Position numbers and translations under genes: made by a program. 64,000 nt of DNA from an uncultured Ruminococcus sp. (GTDB lineage Bacteria > Bacillota > Clostridia > Oscillospirales > Ruminococcaceae), in contig CAMBLM010000005.1 in the NCBI GenBank assembly GCA_945868475.1, forward strand, positions 38,117 through 102,116, in the 5' to 3' direction. Shown here one piece after another: positions 22,585-34,126 of this stretch. The notes under the pieces are model-generated. The model worked only from the letters and a program-made list of their open reading frames with translations. It was not told the origin of the DNA and made no database searches. Each line of letters starts with the position of its first letter. Within the stretch, counting starts at the first letter, position 1.

Positions 22585-24654
22585 ATGAGCAAAACTTATT
22601 TTGGCAGATGTGCTGCCGTTGGTATTGCCGGTCTTACAGCAATGTCCTCTATCGCTATCGTTGCTTCCGCAGCAACAAAGGCAAGCCTTGTATATGAACT
22701 CAAGTATAAGGGAATCAGCGAAGTTATTATGAAAACAAGTGTAGCATACGCTACAGATTCCACACAGTACTGCCAGCGCGGAACAAGCGGTGTTGCAATG
22801 GATGATGGCTTTAATGTTACTTTCACAAATCTTGCTGCACTTACAGCTGAATATCAGAAAGCAAATGTTGGCGCAAATAATTCGATCTATTATACTACTG
22901 CAACAACAGCTGCAGTATGGAATGCGGCTGACTTTACAGGCACCGGCATCAGCGCAGGTATGAGTGCTACCGGCTGGGAATACAAGGCACCAAAGGCTGC
23001 TGATCCAACAACTCCGGTAGTGCTTGCTGTTGAAGAAGTATACAATAAGAGATCTGCGGGAACAGATAATATTATTTCGTTCAAGACAGAAAGTGAAAGA
23101 ACTGCTGCAAAGAATGCAATGATAACAACTGCGAAGAGTGCATACACAGCTCTTGCAACACCTGCAGCAACACAGTTCAGAAACGATATTAATGCTGCTG
23201 CTGCAAATGCTAAGAAGAGACTTCTTGATGTTAAGGATGGTGCTATTAGTACTGCTAAGACGACATATGAGACCAGTGCAAAGGATGCTGCTGCAACAGC
23301 TGCATACAACGAGGCTGTCAATACTGCTACAAATATTTACAATGCAAGTGTAAATGCTGTATCAACATCCGCAAGCAAAATTATTTCCGAATTTACACAG
23401 ACATTCAATGCAAATAACTTTAATTTTGATTTTGCATTTGAAACTAATAACGCTCCTATTATTTATTCCTCAACTGTAGGCGGAATCAGCGTAGTTACAG
23501 ATGCTTCATACAAGAGCTTCGGCGCAGTAGATACAAATCTTGCAGATTCGAGATACTGGAGCGGTTCTTCTATCCGCAACGATGCAGATACATATGTATT
23601 TAAGGGCGAAATCCAGCCTAAGGAAGTTTTTGATGGTACAAAGGCATTTGTATTTATTGGAAGTGCTATCAACTGGGTAAACTTTGAAGTTATTGACAAT
23701 GGTTCTACAACCGGTGGTAACACAACACCTGGCGGCAACACAACAGATGATACCAAGAAGGACGATACAACAACAACTACAACTTGGTATCCTGATTCTG
23801 CTTCATACAGAAATCCGAGCGAAGTTTCTTACCTTGGTAAGAACGGCAGCTGGTACACATCTGCTTCCGCTGCAACACTCTACGGCGGCGGATACACAGG
23901 TACTTCCAAGAACTCCAATTACTCTACAGTAAGCACAACAGCAGGCAATTCTGCTATCTACTTCGATTCTACATCCGGTACATACTCCACATCCTCTTCT
24001 TCTTACTCCTATGTTGTAAAGGCTGCTTCCAGCACTGCTAACGATCCTTACTATGATTACTTCAACAACAACGGAAACAAGAACAATAACATAACTTCTT
24101 CCGTTCCTGCAGGTTCACCTGCTATCAGCGGTGCTTCCAAGTATGCAGGCTGGACAAATATCTCTGCTTACATCACAAACAGAGCTAAGTCAGGTGCAAC
24201 ATACACCATCAACATGAACGATGGCACTGTAGTTCCTGCCGCTGTTCTCGCTGCTGCTAAGGCTAAGAACGTTACTCTCGTATTCGCTAACGATAACGGT
24301 TCTAAGATCACAGTTAAGCCTGGCAAGGTAGACACAACTTCCGACCTCAATGTTGCTGTAAAGTACAATGTTAAGGACGTTAAGACATCTCTCGTTAACA
24401 AGGCTAAGAAGGTTAACAAGGGTACAGTAAGCACAGCTCAGGTAAGAATCGGCGATGACGGTTCTATCGGCGGTACAGAAACAGTTACAGTTAAGTTCTC
24501 CACAAAGAGATCCGGCTGCACAGTTAAGGCTTACCGTCTTACAGAATCCGGCTCCCTCAAGAAGGAAGCTACAGGCACAATTGCTTCAACAGGCCGTGTA
24601 AACCTCAGCCTCACAAAGGGTGGTTCTTACCTCCTCGTTGTAATTGATGACTAA
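22585..24654 (+). CDS. Large secreted protein of unknown function
   Basis: A 689-residue protein with a clear signal peptide (1-29, ending ASA). An Ala-rich helical region with EEVYNKRS...AKKRLLDVKDG... spans about 150-270. A low-complexity Gly/Thr/Asp linker (about 375-398) follows, then a Ser/Tyr/Asn-rich stretch, then a C-terminal beta-rich domain (about 510-689). There is no LPXTG motif, SLH domain or dockerin. A promoter, AAAAGGAGATATT ribosome site and highly biased codons indicate strong expression; it could be a structural surface protein. I recognise no family. Confidence 0.8.
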   Translation: MSKTYFGRCAAVGIAGLTAMSSIAIVASAATKASLVYELKYKGISEVIMKTSVAYATDSTQYCQRGTSGVAMDDGFNVTFTNLAALTAEYQKANVGANNSIYYTTATTAAVWNAADFTGTGISAGMSATGWEYKAPKAADPTTPVVLAVEEVYNKRSAGTDNIISFKTESERTAAKNAMITTAKSAYTALATPAATQFRNDINAAAANAKKRLLDVKDGAISTAKTTYETSAKDAAATAAYNEAVNTATNIYNASVNAVSTSASKIISEFTQTFNANNFNFDFAFETNNAPIIYSSTVGGISVVTDASYKSFGAVDTNLADSRYWSGSSIRNDADTYVFKGEIQPKEVFDGTKAFVFIGSAINWVNFEVIDNGSTTGGNTTPGGNTTDDTKKDDTTTTTTWYPDSASYRNPSEVSYLGKNGSWYTSASAATLYGGGYTGTSKNSNYSTVSTTAGNSAIYFDSTSGTYSTSSSSYSYVVKAASSTANDPYYDYFNNNGNKNNNITSSVPAGSPAISGASKYAGWTNISAYITNRAKSGATYTINMNDGTVVPAAVLAAAKAKNVTLVFANDNGSKITVKPGKVDTTSDLNVAVKYNVKDVKTSLVNKAKKVNKGTVSTAQVRIGDDGSIGGTETVTVKFSTKRSGCTVKAYRLTESGSLKKEATGTIASTGRVNLSLTKGGSYLLVVIDD

Positions 24655-24661
24655 TTGAAGT

Positions 24662-24682
24662 CTGACAACTGAAAACTAAAAA
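24662..24682. repeat. Short heptamer run (CTGACAA type)
   Basis: CTGACAA, CTGAAAA, CTAAAAA lie 8 bp after the stop of the secreted protein gene, the same arrangement as other heptamer arrays in this window. Confidence 0.5.
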
Positions 24683-24685
24683 ATT

Positions 24686-24718
24686 ATGCTCCGCAGGGAA
24701 ACTTGCGGAGCATTTTTG
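24686..24718 (+). terminator. Terminator of the secreted protein gene
   Basis: ATGCTCCGCA (24686-24695) pairs with TGCGGAGCAT (24704-24713), followed by TTTT. Confidence 0.85.
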
Positions 24719-24729
24719 TATGTTCTTAC

Positions 24730-24776
24730 ATAACGTTCAAACCGCTGTCCGAAATGGGCAGCGGTTTGAACGTTAT
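24730..24776. terminator. Strong hairpin between convergent genes
   Basis: A perfect 18-bp stem ATAACGTTCAAACCGCTG (24730-24747) with CAGCGGTTTGAACGTTAT (24759-24776). It sits 4 bp after the nspC stop. It has no T run, so it is a less certain terminator than its neighbour. Confidence 0.55.
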
Positions 24777-24780
24777 TATA

Positions 24781-25905
24781 TCAAAGTCTTGATTTAAAAT
24801 CTTCGTATGAGAATGATTTCACTATCTGATTTTCACCGTTTTCACGTCGGTAGATGATAGTCGGGAGGGGGATTCCATTGAATGTGTTGTTCTTTACCAT
24901 TGAGTAGATCGCCATATCCTCAAAAACAAGTCTGTCACCGACTTTGAGCGGAGCGTCAAAGCTGTAATCTCCGATTATATCCCCTGCAAGACAGGTCGGA
25001 CCGCCAAGGCGGTAGGTGTAAGCTTTTTCGCCTGCTTTTCCTGAACCCTGAATGTTCGGGCGATAGGGCATTTCAAGTACATCGGGCATGTGACATTCTG
25101 CGGAAGTATCAAGGATTGCGATGTTCATGCCGTTCCTGAAAACATCGAGAACTTCCGTGACGAGAAAACCTGCGTTGAGAGCAATGGCTTCACCCGGTTC
25201 AAGGTAAATTTCAAGCGGATAACGCGATCTTATATCCGAAATAAGGTCGCAAAGCGCATCACGGTCATAGTTGTCACGGGTGATATGATGTCCGCCGCCG
25301 AAATTGAGCCAAGTCAGCTGCGGAAAATACTTGCCGAATTTCTCTTCAAAAACCTTGTATGTACGGACGAGAACATCGGAGTTCTGTTCGCACATTGTAT
25401 GGAAATGAAGTCCGTCAATACCCTCGGGAAGCTTTTCGGGCAGCGCGGAAATGACTGAACCAAGTCGCGAATTTGGTGCGCATGGGTCATAAATTTCGGT
25501 TTCCTGCTCGGAATACTCGGGGTTTACGCGAATAGCGCAGTGGATTTTTCTGCCGCTTTCCTTAACGATGGGGTAGAACTTCTCAAACTGTGCAACGTTG
25601 TTAAAAACGATGTGGTCGCAGATCTTCACGATCTCGCGGAAGTCACTTTCACGGTAGGCAGGGTTAAAAACGTGGACTTCGCCGCCCATTTCCTCATGTC
25701 CGAGCCGTGCTTCGTAAAGTCCGCTTGCGGTAGTTCCGCAGAGATATTGACGGATAAGCGGATAAGTGCAATACATCGAAAATGCTTTTTGTGCGAGGAT
25801 TATTTTGCAGCCGCAGCGGTCGGAAACGTTTTTGAGGATTTCAAGATTCCTGCGCAGAAGTGCTTCGTCGGTGATGTAGCAGGGGGTAGGAACGCCGTTC
25901 GTCAT
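24781..25905 (-). CDS. nspC: Carboxynorspermidine decarboxylase
   Basis: A 374-residue fold-type III PLP enzyme. It decarboxylates carboxynorspermidine or carboxyspermidine in the alternative spermidine pathway found in gut bacteria. The PLP lysine is in KIILAQKAFSMY (Lys40); HFHTMCEQ, LNFGGGHHIT, LEPGEAIALNAG and LGGPTCLAGD are family motifs. The partner carboxyspermidine dehydrogenase is not in this window. The start overlaps the upstream DUF896 gene by 4 nt (ATGA). Confidence 0.94.
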   Translation of the reverse strand: MTNGVPTPCYITDEALLRRNLEILKNVSDRCGCKIILAQKAFSMYCTYPLIRQYLCGTTASGLYEARLGHEEMGGEVHVFNPAYRESDFREIVKICDHIVFNNVAQFEKFYPIVKESGRKIHCAIRVNPEYSEQETEIYDPCAPNSRLGSVISALPEKLPEGIDGLHFHTMCEQNSDVLVRTYKVFEEKFGKYFPQLTWLNFGGGHHITRDNYDRDALCDLISDIRSRYPLEIYLEPGEAIALNAGFLVTEVLDVFRNGMNIAILDTSAECHMPDVLEMPYRPNIQGSGKAGEKAYTYRLGGPTCLAGDIIGDYSFDAPLKVGDRLVFEDMAIYSMVKNNTFNGIPLPTIIYRRENGENQIVKSFSYEDFKSRL

Positions 25906-26150
25906 TCTTCCTTTTCTCCTTTGCTTTCGTTGCTTTCTTTTATATTTTCTTCTTCGATTTTCTTTTTTGCTTCCTCAATATTGTCAACTATCTCAATATT
26001 TTTGAGCTGTGATTCAAGATTTGCCTTGAAGTCGGCACGGAATTCGTTTCGCAGAGCGGTTTGCTCGGCTTTTTCAGCATCGTTCAGACCCTCGGGGGTT
26101 CTTGACTTGCGCGCAAGTTCATTTATTCGGTCGATCTTATCCTGTGTCAT
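25902..26150 (-). CDS. DUF896 (YnzC-like) small protein
   Basis: An 82-residue protein. The N-terminal KIDRINELARKSRTPEGLNDAEKAEQ is the hallmark of DUF896/YnzC, a two-helix cytoplasmic domain. The tail beyond about residue 55 is a highly charged coil (EEAKKKIEEENIKESNESKGEKEE). The ATG at 26150 follows AGAAGGATTGTTT. It is coupled to nspC by a 4-nt overlap, so its expression tracks polyamine synthesis. Function not established. Confidence 0.85.
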   Translation of the reverse strand: MTQDKIDRINELARKSRTPEGLNDAEKAEQTALRNEFRADFKANLESQLKNIEIVDNIEEAKKKIEEENIKESNESKGEKEE

Positions 26151-26269
26151 AAACAATCCTTCTTTCAATTTACTCTGCTATAATTATATCACAAAAAGAA
26201 CGCGATTTCAACTTTTTTGCAAAACTTGGAGCAATGAATTTCATCCGTAAGCTTTTTGCTAAAAAATAC

Positions 26270-26298
26270 TGGACAAAATATATAGTATATGGTATAAT
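26270..26298 (+). promoter_or_regulatory. Promoter of the GH13 gene
   Basis: TGGACA (26270-26275), 17-bp spacer, TATAAT (26293-26298). Confidence 0.75.
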
Positions 26299-26328
26299 AT
26301 AAACAGATTATGAAATGAGGTGTGCATA

Positions 26329-28050
26329 ATGTCACATTGGATAGAAAAAAGCAACGTTTATCATATTTATCCTCTCGGATTCTGCGGCTGTGAAAAGACC
26401 CTCGCCGAATCTGCCGAAACCCCTGTACCGAGAATTCGCAAGGTCATCGACTGGATCCCTCATCTTAAAGAGATGAATTTCAATGTCGTTTATTTCGGAC
26501 CTGTTTTTGAATCGGTAAAGCACGGCTATGACACTATCGACTACAAAGTCATCGACCGCCGACTCGGAACAAATCAGGATTTCAGAGATGTTTGCGATGC
26601 TTTGCATAAAAACGGTATAAAGGTCGTTCTTGACGGCGTTTTTAACCATGTCGGAAGAGATAACGTTCAGTTTATGGATGTTCGCCGAAACAAGGGCGGC
26701 TCACGCTACAAGGACTGGTTCTGCGGACTTAATTTCGGCGGAAATTCCGCTTACAATGACGGCTTCTGGTACGAAGGCTGGAACAACTGCTACGATCTTG
26801 TAAAGCTTAATCTTCACAACGGAGAAGTAGTTGACTATCTTCTTTCCGCTATCAAATACTGGATAGAGGAATGGAACATTGACGGTATCCGCTTCGATGC
26901 TGCCGATTGCCTTACAGATGATTTCATCAAGCGCGTACATAATTTCACACGCGGTATGAAGCCTGATTTCTGGCTTATGGGTGAAATTATCCACGGAAAC
27001 TACGCTCACTGGGCAAACCCCGAAATGTTCGACTGTGTGACCAATTATCAGTGCTACAAGGGCATCTATTCTTCACACAACGACAGAAATTACTTTGAAA
27101 TCGCCCATTCTATCGAGTATCAGCTCGGTCAGTATGGTCAGATATATATGTATAACTTCCTTGACAACCACGATGTTCCGCGTCTTGCGTCAGTGCTTCG
27201 CAACCCCGACCATATCGAGTGCTGCTACACGATGATGTATATGATGTACGGTGTTCCGTCCGTTTATTACGGCAGCGAATTCGGCATCAAGGGTGTAAAG
27301 GGTCAGGGCGAGGACGCCGATCTGCCGCTTCGTCCATGCATAGAACTTGATATGCCCGAGCAGAACGAAAAGCTTCTGAAGCATATTTCTGCACTCGGTG
27401 CGATCCGTATGAGTATTCCGACTGTTCAGACGGGTTCTTATGCAAAAATGGAACTCAAAAATCAGACATTCCTTTTCAAGCGTGAAAAAGACGGAGATAT
27501 AGTTTACATCGCACTCAACATCAGCGACGGCGACTATACTTTCCGCTTCAATACAAAATATCCGAAGCTTGCCGACAGACTTTCCGGCAGACAGTTCAAT
27601 GTAAACAACGGCAATGCCGAGGTAACTGTTCCGAAGAACTGCTCTATGATACTCGTTGACAGTGAGCTTACTCCCATAAAAGAAGAAGCACCTGTCGAAG
27701 CTCCGAAGGAAGAGCCAAAGCCGACAGAAGCCGCACCCGAGAAGCCTGCTCCTGCTGTTGAGGAAGTCAAGCCCTGCGTTACACCTGCTGCCGACAAGGG
27801 CAACGGCGTGAAATCGCTTGGCGTTCCTGATGGAAGAAAGCCTGTTCTCGGCGGACATTACAAGCATTTCAAGGGCGGAAACTACGTTCTTCTCAACGTT
27901 GCAAAGGATCACGAGGTCTGCACTCCGATAGCAGTATATATGTCACTCGACGGCAAGCCGGATGTTTGGGCAAGACCGCTCGATATGTTCCTTGAAGATG
28001 TTGACGATCACGGCGTCCGCAAGCCGAGATTTGAATTTATCGCTGATTGA
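26329..28050 (+). CDS. GH13 alpha-amylase-family enzyme fused to a DUF1653 domain
   Basis: A 573-residue cytoplasmic enzyme. The (beta/alpha)8 motifs are intact: DGVFNH (102-107), GIRFDAAD (nucleophile Asp190), GEI (acid Glu219) and FLDNHD (277-282). It lacks a signal peptide and long N-terminal domain, so it probably acts on imported maltodextrins. A Pro/Glu/Ala-rich linker (about 447-505) leads to a C-terminal domain, GGHYKHFKGGNYVLLNV...PLDMFLEDV (508-573), that matches DUF1653, normally a stand-alone small protein. The ATG at 26329 follows GAGGTG. The exact substrate is not predictable. Confidence 0.9.
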   Translation: MSHWIEKSNVYHIYPLGFCGCEKTLAESAETPVPRIRKVIDWIPHLKEMNFNVVYFGPVFESVKHGYDTIDYKVIDRRLGTNQDFRDVCDALHKNGIKVVLDGVFNHVGRDNVQFMDVRRNKGGSRYKDWFCGLNFGGNSAYNDGFWYEGWNNCYDLVKLNLHNGEVVDYLLSAIKYWIEEWNIDGIRFDAADCLTDDFIKRVHNFTRGMKPDFWLMGEIIHGNYAHWANPEMFDCVTNYQCYKGIYSSHNDRNYFEIAHSIEYQLGQYGQIYMYNFLDNHDVPRLASVLRNPDHIECCYTMMYMMYGVPSVYYGSEFGIKGVKGQGEDADLPLRPCIELDMPEQNEKLLKHISALGAIRMSIPTVQTGSYAKMELKNQTFLFKREKDGDIVYIALNISDGDYTFRFNTKYPKLADRLSGRQFNVNNGNAEVTVPKNCSMILVDSELTPIKEEAPVEAPKEEPKPTEAAPEKPAPAVEEVKPCVTPAADKGNGVKSLGVPDGRKPVLGGHYKHFKGGNYVLLNVAKDHEVCTPIAVYMSLDGKPDVWARPLDMFLEDVDDHGVRKPRFEFIAD

Positions 28051-28056
28051 TATGTA

Positions 28057-28074
28057 GCGGGGAAAACTCCCCGC
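28057..28074 (+). terminator. Hairpin after the GH13 gene
   Basis: GCGGGG (28057-28062) pairs with CCCCGC (28069-28074) between convergent genes. There is only ATTAAAA downstream, so termination is uncertain. Confidence 0.45.
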
Positions 28075-28090
28075 ATTAAAAGGCGTTATC

Positions 28091-28258
28091 TCATTCGCAG
28101 CACTTTTTGACGAAGGATTCGCAGTCCACGCACTCGGGAACAGACGGATTTGTTTCGTGTGTTCCGATCTTGATGGATTCGAGTGTGCAGTAATTTTCGT
28201 TGCACATATTGAATTTGCAGGAGGATACATCGCAGTGGATACTTGGATTCTTAGGCAT
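28091..28258 (-). CDS. DUF1540 Cys-rich small protein
   Basis: A 55-residue protein with eight cysteines arranged as C.VSSC.FN.C...YCTLESIKIG...CVDCESF...CC. This is the DUF1540 pattern, a likely metal-binding small protein common in spore-forming Clostridia. The ATG at 28258 follows AAAGGAGATC. Monocistronic; convergent with the GH13 gene. Function unknown. Confidence 0.8.
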   Translation of the reverse strand: MPKNPSIHCDVSSCKFNMCNENYCTLESIKIGTHETNPSVPECVDCESFVKKCCE

Positions 28259-28356
28259 GATAAAAGATCTCCTTTTGTTTGATTTGCCTTTTCGGCACGA
28301 CATTATTATTTGTTGCAATTGCTTAAAAATTCGTTGGAAATAACTTGGAGAAATAA

Positions 28357-29682
28357 ATGGATATCTATATTCCTGAAAATGTAAAAAAAATATTGGATAC
28401 GCTTGAAAAAGGCGGATATGAAGCATATATCGTCGGCGGCTGCGTCCGCGATTCCATTCTCGGAAAAAATCCGCGCGACTATGATGTCACGACTTCCGCG
28501 CAGCCCGAGGAGGTAAAGGCCTGTCTTGCTGAGTTCAACGTTATTGAAACAGGACTTAAACACGGCACGGTGACAGTTGTTTCGGGCGATGATTATGTCG
28601 AGGTAACGACTTTCCGTGTTGACGGCGAATATCTCGACCACCGCAGACCCGAATCGGTCGAGTATGCGAAGAATCTTGCCGATGATCTTTCGAGGCGCGA
28701 TTTTACGATAAATGCAATGGCTTACAACGCAAAGATAGGCATTGTCGATAACTACGGCGGTCAGAAAGACCTGTTCAGACAGATAATACGAAGCGTCGGA
28801 AACCCGAGCATTCGCTTTGATGAAGATGCGCTGAGAATTATCCGCGCACTGCGTTTTGCGTCCGAGCTTGGATTTGAGATCGACCAGCCGACTGCAAAAG
28901 CGATACACGAAATGAAAAATATGCTGCTGAATATTTCGGCTGAACGCTTGGCAAAGGAATTCGAGCTTCTCATTATGGGAAGTGCTCCTGCGAATATACT
29001 TGTTTCGTTTGCCGATGTATTCGGTACGCTTTTTCCCGAAATTTTGCCGTGCGTAGGCTTCGACCAGCACAGCAGATACCATATTTATGACGTTTGGAAG
29101 CATACGGCTGTTGCAGTTGAGAATTCAATTCCCGACCGTGAAGTTCGTCTTGCACTGTTCTTCCACGATATCGCAAAGCCGAAATGCTGCGTTTTCGATG
29201 AAGAGGGCAGCGGACATTTCCCGGGACATGAAGTTGAGAGCGCGGAAATGGCTGAAAAGATCATGCGCAGAATGAACTTCTCGTCCGATACGATAAAATG
29301 CGTAACGCAGCTGATAAGATTCCACTATGTTACGCCGATAGACGATGAAAAGGTCGTAAAAAAGCTTCTTGCAACGATAGGTCCGCAGTATTTCTTCAAG
29401 CTGACCGAACTGATGAAGTCGGACAGCCGTGCAAAGCAGAGCATCTGTTTTGAGCGAGTTCAGATACTTGAGGCAATGGAAGCCAAAGCGGAGCGTATCC
29501 TTGAAAACAAGGAGTGCATAAGCGTTTCCCAGCTTGACATAAAGGGAACGGATATTGCCGCTCTCGGTGCGCAGGGAAGCAGGATAGGTGAAGTCCTTGA
29601 CGAGCTTCTTTCGATGCACATTGACGGAAAAGTCCGCAATGAGAAAAATGAGCTTCTTGCGGCGGCTGAAAGAATAATATGA
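28357..29682 (+). CDS. cca: CCA tRNA nucleotidyltransferase with HD domain
   Basis: A 441-residue class II enzyme that adds or repairs the 3' CCA of tRNAs. The head has YIVGGCVRDSILGKNPRDYDV (nucleotidyltransferase GG and DxD), RRDFTINAMAYN and DEDALRIIRALRFASELGF (the basic flexible loop and nucleotide-selecting motif). An HD-domain segment (about 245-330, FFHDIAKP) gives possible 2',3'-phosphatase activity. The ATG at 28357 follows TTGGAGAAATAA. Confidence 0.93.
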   Translation: MDIYIPENVKKILDTLEKGGYEAYIVGGCVRDSILGKNPRDYDVTTSAQPEEVKACLAEFNVIETGLKHGTVTVVSGDDYVEVTTFRVDGEYLDHRRPESVEYAKNLADDLSRRDFTINAMAYNAKIGIVDNYGGQKDLFRQIIRSVGNPSIRFDEDALRIIRALRFASELGFEIDQPTAKAIHEMKNMLLNISAERLAKEFELLIMGSAPANILVSFADVFGTLFPEILPCVGFDQHSRYHIYDVWKHTAVAVENSIPDREVRLALFFHDIAKPKCCVFDEEGSGHFPGHEVESAEMAEKIMRRMNFSSDTIKCVTQLIRFHYVTPIDDEKVVKKLLATIGPQYFFKLTELMKSDSRAKQSICFERVQILEAMEAKAERILENKECISVSQLDIKGTDIAALGAQGSRIGEVLDELLSMHIDGKVRNEKNELLAAAERII

Positions 29683-29729
29683 AATTGAATACGGAATTGC
29701 TGTAAAGTATGTTTGCAGCAATTCCTTTT

Positions 29730-31630
<1,901 letters not shown>

Positions 31631-31746
31631 AATCCTTACTCTGTCGAATATTCATCTTCGGCAGAGCAGATACATACCACTTTTTTTACAGAACAGTTTG
31701 CAATATGTTGAAAATATATAAAATGTGCCGAATATTGAAAATATGC

Positions 31747-31775
31747 TTGCAATTTCAATAAAAAAAGGGTATAAT
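31747..31775 (+). promoter_or_regulatory. Promoter of pyrG
   Basis: TTGCAA (31747-31752), 17-bp spacer, TATAAT (31770-31775). Confidence 0.8.
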
Positions 31776-31777
31776 AA

Positions 31778-33427
<1,650 letters not shown>

Positions 33428-33446
33428 TTCAATGCGTAATTATTGC

Positions 33447-33484
33447 AAAACCGCCCCTCCAATGTTGGTAGGGGCGGTTTTTAT
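33447..33484 (+). terminator. Terminator of pyrG
   Basis: AAAACCGCCCCT (33447-33458) pairs with AGGGGCGGTTTT (33470-33481). It carries the same GGGGCGG core as the palindromic modules at 18987 and 39540. Confidence 0.8.
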
Positions 33485-33505
33485 ATATCGGCTTTTTTAT
33501 GATGA

Positions 33506-33550
33506 AAAAATGCGCAATTCACATTCTGTGGTTATGTGAATTGCGCATTT
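33506..33550. terminator. Bidirectional terminator
   Basis: A 17-bp perfect stem AAAATGCGCAATTCACA (33506-33522) with TGTGAATTGCGCATTTT (33534-33550), between the convergent pyrG and a hypothetical gene. Confidence 0.85.
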
Positions 33551-33555
33551 TGGTA

Positions 33556-34059
33556 TTATCTTTTATTCAGAAATGCCGCAAAAAGCAGAAGTCCTATTCC
33601 GATGAAAATTCCGCTGTATGCCGCCGCATATATCCATAAGGGAAACATCAGCATTTCCGCTTTTGTTGTTATCACTGCGCCGATCACCGCTATCACGGCA
33701 CTCGGAAAAAACGAGATCATATATCTCTTTCGCTTTTTGAAGAGTATCAATGCGACAGATGACAACGCAAGCGGCAGGAAGAATATTGATCTTGTGAATC
33801 GGATCGTTCCAAGCTTAAAAATTGCATATCTGTTGAATGCAGGCGGAAATATATACAGCCACAGCACTGCGGCTGTCAGAATGAGCGCACCGACGGCAGC
33901 ACAGACAAGCTGTTTTGTCGGCAGTTTCTTATTGCTTAAAGCAGGTCGGGACATCGTTTCAAACGTTTCCTTATGGTCGCGCTTCATTTCTTTTATTTCG
34001 GCTTCAAGCTGCTTTAGCTTTAGCTTTTTTTCCTTTTCCCGTTCTTTAAGTTCGTTCAT
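33556..34059 (-). CDS. Hypothetical membrane protein with N-terminal coiled coil
   Basis: A 167-residue protein. An alternating-charge helix (LKEREKEKKLKLKQLEAEIKEMKRD, about 3-27) is followed by four hydrophobic segments between about residue 50 and the C-terminus. The ATG at 34059 follows GGTGGATC at 3-4 nt. It lies downstream of gpmI behind a strong terminator, so it depends on read-through or on its own promoter. I recognise no family. Confidence 0.65.
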   Translation of the reverse strand: MNELKEREKEKKLKLKQLEAEIKEMKRDHKETFETMSRPALSNKKLPTKQLVCAAVGALILTAAVLWLYIFPPAFNRYAIFKLGTIRFTRSIFFLPLALSSVALILFKKRKRYMISFFPSAVIAVIGAVITTKAEMLMFPLWIYAAAYSGIFIGIGLLLFAAFLNKR

Positions 34060-34076
34060 TTTGATCCACCATTTAC

Positions 34077-34112
34077 AAAAAAGGCGCAGCCGCAAACTTT
34101 GCAGGCTGCGCC
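34077..34112 (-). terminator. Terminator of the tpiA-gpmI operon
   Basis: GGCGCAGCC (34083-34091) pairs with GGCTGCGCC (34104-34112). On the minus strand six T follow. Confidence 0.85.
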
Positions 34113-34126
34113 GAGTTTATTTATTC

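Noticed and set aside
23100..23450. Long open frames opposite and across the secreted protein gene
   Set aside because: They are shadows of an Ala/Thr-rich coding region with strong codon bias in the + frame; none has a ribosome site.
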